Below are positions 19,243 to 21,153 of a stretch of DNA of 21,153 nucleotides, piece by piece. Source of the stretch: an uncultured Pseudomonadota bacterium (GTDB taxonomy: Bacteria > Pseudomonadota > Gammaproteobacteria > Steroidobacterales > Steroidobacteraceae); the NCBI GenBank assembly GCA_903890265.1, contig CAITAM010000029.1:1-21153 (forward strand). The letters run 5' to 3'. The notes under the pieces were generated by a model. That model did no database searches. It had not been told where the DNA came from and saw only the letters and a program-made list of their open reading frames with translations. The first letter of the stretch is position 1; each line of letters begins with the position of its first letter. Made by a program: the position numbers and the translations under genes.

Positions 19243-21153
19243 ATGAGCGCACGACCGATCGATCGACTGCTGGTACCGAAGAGCGTTGCGCTCGTCGGTG
19301 GAACCTGGACGGATGCCGTCGCCAAGTCCTGCCAGACCATCGGCTTCGCCGGCCCCGTCTGGCGGATACACCCGACCCGGACCTCGACCGCCGATACCCA
19401 TTACTACCGCTCGGTGGACGAGCTTCCGGGCGTGCCGGATGCGACCTTTCTCGCGGCGCCGAACCGCGACGTCCCGGAGGTTGCGGCCGCGCTCAGCCGG
19501 CGTGGCGCCGGCGGCTTCGTGTGCTTCGCGGCCGGCTTCTCCGAGATCGCCACCCCCGAGGGGGTTCGCCTGACCGGCGAGCTTGAGAAGGCCGCGGGGG
19601 AGCTGCCGTTCTTCGGCCCGAACTGCTACGGCTTCATCAACTTCTTCGACCGCGTGGCCCTCTGGCCGGACCAGGTGGTCGGCGAACCTGGCCTCAAGCG
19701 CGGCGTGGCGCTCATCTGCCAGAGCGGCACCATCTCGCTCAACCTGATGTTCAGCCAGCGCTCGCTACCGATCGGCTACCTGATCACGGTCGGCAATCAG
19801 CAGCGCCTCGCGCTGGAGGACCTGATCGAACTCATGTGCGATGACCCGCGCGTCACGGCATTCGGCCTGTACGTCGAGGGCATCCAGGATCCGGTGCGCT
19901 TTGCCCGCGCCGTCGACAAGGCACGTGCCGCCGGAAAGCCGATTGCGCTCGTGAAGACCGGTCGCACCGCCGCCGCGGCGCGCACCACCCAGAGCCACAC
20001 GGGCGCGCTGGCCGGGGTCGATGTGGTGTTCGATGCCTACTGCCGCGAGGCGGGGATCGCCCGACTCGATTCGCTGGGCGCGCTGTGCGAGACCCTGAAG
20101 GTGCTGCACGCCGGCGGCCCGCTGCCGGGGCGGCGCGTACTCATTCTCGGCGCCTCGGGCGGCGACATGGCGATGACCGCGGACACGGCACGGGACCTTG
20201 GCCTCGAGTTCCCGGCCATCGAGCCGGACAGCGTCGGCCGGCTGCGCGACATCCTCTCGGAGCGCGTGACGATCGCCAATCCCTTCGATTTCCATACCTA
20301 CATCTGGTTTGACCTGCCGAAGCTCAAGGCGCTGTTCAGCGAGACCACCCGGGCCGGGTTCGACGCGGTGGGCTTCATGGTCGATTGCCCGCCGCCCGAG
20401 ATGACCGACCCGAAGAGCTATTACGAGGCCATCGACCAGTTCATCGAGGGCGCGCAGGGTGCGCCGTCGCGCGGCGCCGTCATCAGTTCGCTGCCGGAGT
20501 CGATGGCGGAGGTCACCCGACGGGCCTGCCTCAGCCAGGGCGTCGTTCCGCTGCAGGGCCAGCGCGACGCGCTCGTCGCCCTCGACGCGGCCGGCGCGAT
20601 CGGTGAGGTCTGGCGCTCGCAGCGGCACGTGACGCTCATCCGTCCCGCGACCGCGCGCACCGGTGCAGTCCGCGCGCTCACCGAAGCGCAGGGCAAGGAG
20701 GCGCTTGCCCGCTACGGCCTTCGCGTCCCGGCTGCCCGGGTCGTCACCCCGGCGGACGTGAGCGCCACCGCCGCCGCCGTCGGCTTCCCCGTGGTGCTGA
20801 AAGCCGTGGGCGAGCACCTGCAGCACAAATCGGAAGTCGGTGGCGTCATCGTCAACGTGCGCTCGCCGGACGAGGCCGCGGCCGGGGCAGCGAAACTGGC
20901 CACGCTGTCGGATCGCGTGCTGGTCGAGGAAATGATCAACGACGGCGTTGCCGAGATTCTCGTCGGCGTGACGGTCGATGCGCAGTTCGGCCAGGTGCTG
21001 GTGCTCGGTGCCGGCGGCATCATGACCGAACTCTGGCATGACACGGTCACGCTGCTGCCGCCGTTCACGCCGGCGGCCATCGAGGCCGGCCTGCGCCGGC
21101 TGACCGTCTGGAAGCTCCTCGAGGGCTTTCGCGGCAAGCCCGCGGGCGATGTC
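19243..21153 (+). CDS. ADP-forming acyl-CoA synthetase (acetate-CoA ligase family), cut by window end
   Basis: 637 residues are present from ATG 19243 and the frame is open to the last base, so the C-terminus is missing. The order is a CoA-binding Rossmann domain (LLVPKSVALVGGTWTD, residues 9-24), a succinyl-CoA-ligase-like domain (GPNCYGFINFF; CQSGTISLN), and the phosphorylated His252 in SHTGALAG. A second ligase domain (LILGASGGDMAMTAD) follows, then an ATP-grasp domain beginning near residue 485 (ARYGLRVPAARVV; FPVVLKAVGEHLQHKSEVGG). This single-chain arrangement makes acyl-CoA from acid, CoA and ATP, or ATP in the reverse direction. It could activate the substrate or handle a product acid of the BKACE/thioesterase step. 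Full members are about 700 residues, so roughly 60-70 are lost. Confidence 0.92.
   Translation, partial: MSARPIDRLLVPKSVALVGGTWTDAVAKSCQTIGFAGPVWRIHPTRTSTADTHYYRSVDELPGVPDATFLAAPNRDVPEVAAALSRRGAGGFVCFAAGFSEIATPEGVRLTGELEKAAGELPFFGPNCYGFINFFDRVALWPDQVVGEPGLKRGVALICQSGTISLNLMFSQRSLPIGYLITVGNQQRLALEDLIELMCDDPRVTAFGLYVEGIQDPVRFARAVDKARAAGKPIALVKTGRTAAAARTTQSHTGALAGVDVVFDAYCREAGIARLDSLGALCETLKVLHAGGPLPGRRVLILGASGGDMAMTADTARDLGLEFPAIEPDSVGRLRDILSERVTIANPFDFHTYIWFDLPKLKALFSETTRAGFDAVGFMVDCPPPEMTDPKSYYEAIDQFIEGAQGAPSRGAVISSLPESMAEVTRRACLSQGVVPLQGQRDALVALDAAGAIGEVWRSQRHVTLIRPATARTGAVRALTEAQGKEALARYGLRVPAARVVTPADVSATAAAVGFPVVLKAVGEHLQHKSEVGGVIVNVRSPDEAAAGAAKLATLSDRVLVEEMINDGVAEILVGVTVDAQFGQVLVLGAGGIMTELWHDTVTLLPPFTPAAIEAGLRRLTVWKLLEGFRGKPAGDV

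Noticed and set aside
19765..21039. 424-codon minus-strand frame at the right end
   Set aside because: It lies opposite the acyl-CoA synthetase, which has CoA-binding, SHTGA and ATP-grasp motifs and stays open to the window edge.

Overview
The window is GC-rich DNA with dense, short-spaced genes. It looks like a Pseudomonadota chromosome, most likely a Gammaproteobacterium, judging from the PotFGHI-type transporter, the BetI-like regulator and the carnitine-type beta-keto acid cleavage enzyme. That placement comes from protein character only. I saw no rRNA, tRNA, insertion sequence, phage gene or CRISPR array. Bases 1-64 hold nothing I can name.

Left block (65-2914): an ECF sigma factor and a very short anti-sigma-like protein on the minus strand, divergent from a four-repeat DUF4397 lipoprotein with a Big-2-type domain. 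The 310-base gap between them carries a perfect 10-bp inverted repeat. Read outward on each strand, its arms look like the -35 boxes of two matched promoters (TGAATC, 17 bases, then CGAA or CGTA). This suggests the sigma factor controls both itself and the lipoprotein.

Central and right block (3006 to the end): what looks like a catabolic locus for a quaternary-ammonium or N-methylated compound. A minus-strand operon reads class III aminotransferase, two CrtI/PYROXD2-type FAD oxidoreductases, a GcvT-like folate-dependent methyl/aminomethyl transferase, and the ATPase PotG. Divergent from it is a Rieske oxygenase whose cluster-bridging residue is Glu (Glu203) rather than Asp, a trait of carnitine/betaine-type Rieske enzymes. 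Tail-to-tail with that gene is a 551-residue regulator in which a BetI-like TetR module is fused to a Rieske-oxygenase-like module with lost catalytic residues. Next come the permeases PotH and PotI. On the minus strand follow the binding lipoprotein PotF, a YbaY+META envelope protein and an HD protein with a diiron-oxygenase ligand pattern. The right end carries a BKACE-family enzyme, a hot-dog thioesterase and the first 637 residues of an ADP-forming acyl-CoA synthetase, cut by the window edge.

Proposed working: PotFGHI imports the substrate and the TetR-pseudo-Rieske protein senses it or a product. The Rieske enzyme, FAD enzymes, aminotransferase and GcvT-like protein oxidise, demethylate and deaminate it. 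BKACE plus thioesterase would release a betaine from a beta-keto betaine, as in aerobic carnitine breakdown. The Rieske reductase partner and a carnitine 3-dehydrogenase are not in the window, so the true substrate is unresolved. The strongest novelty candidate is the regulator-pseudo-oxygenase fusion.
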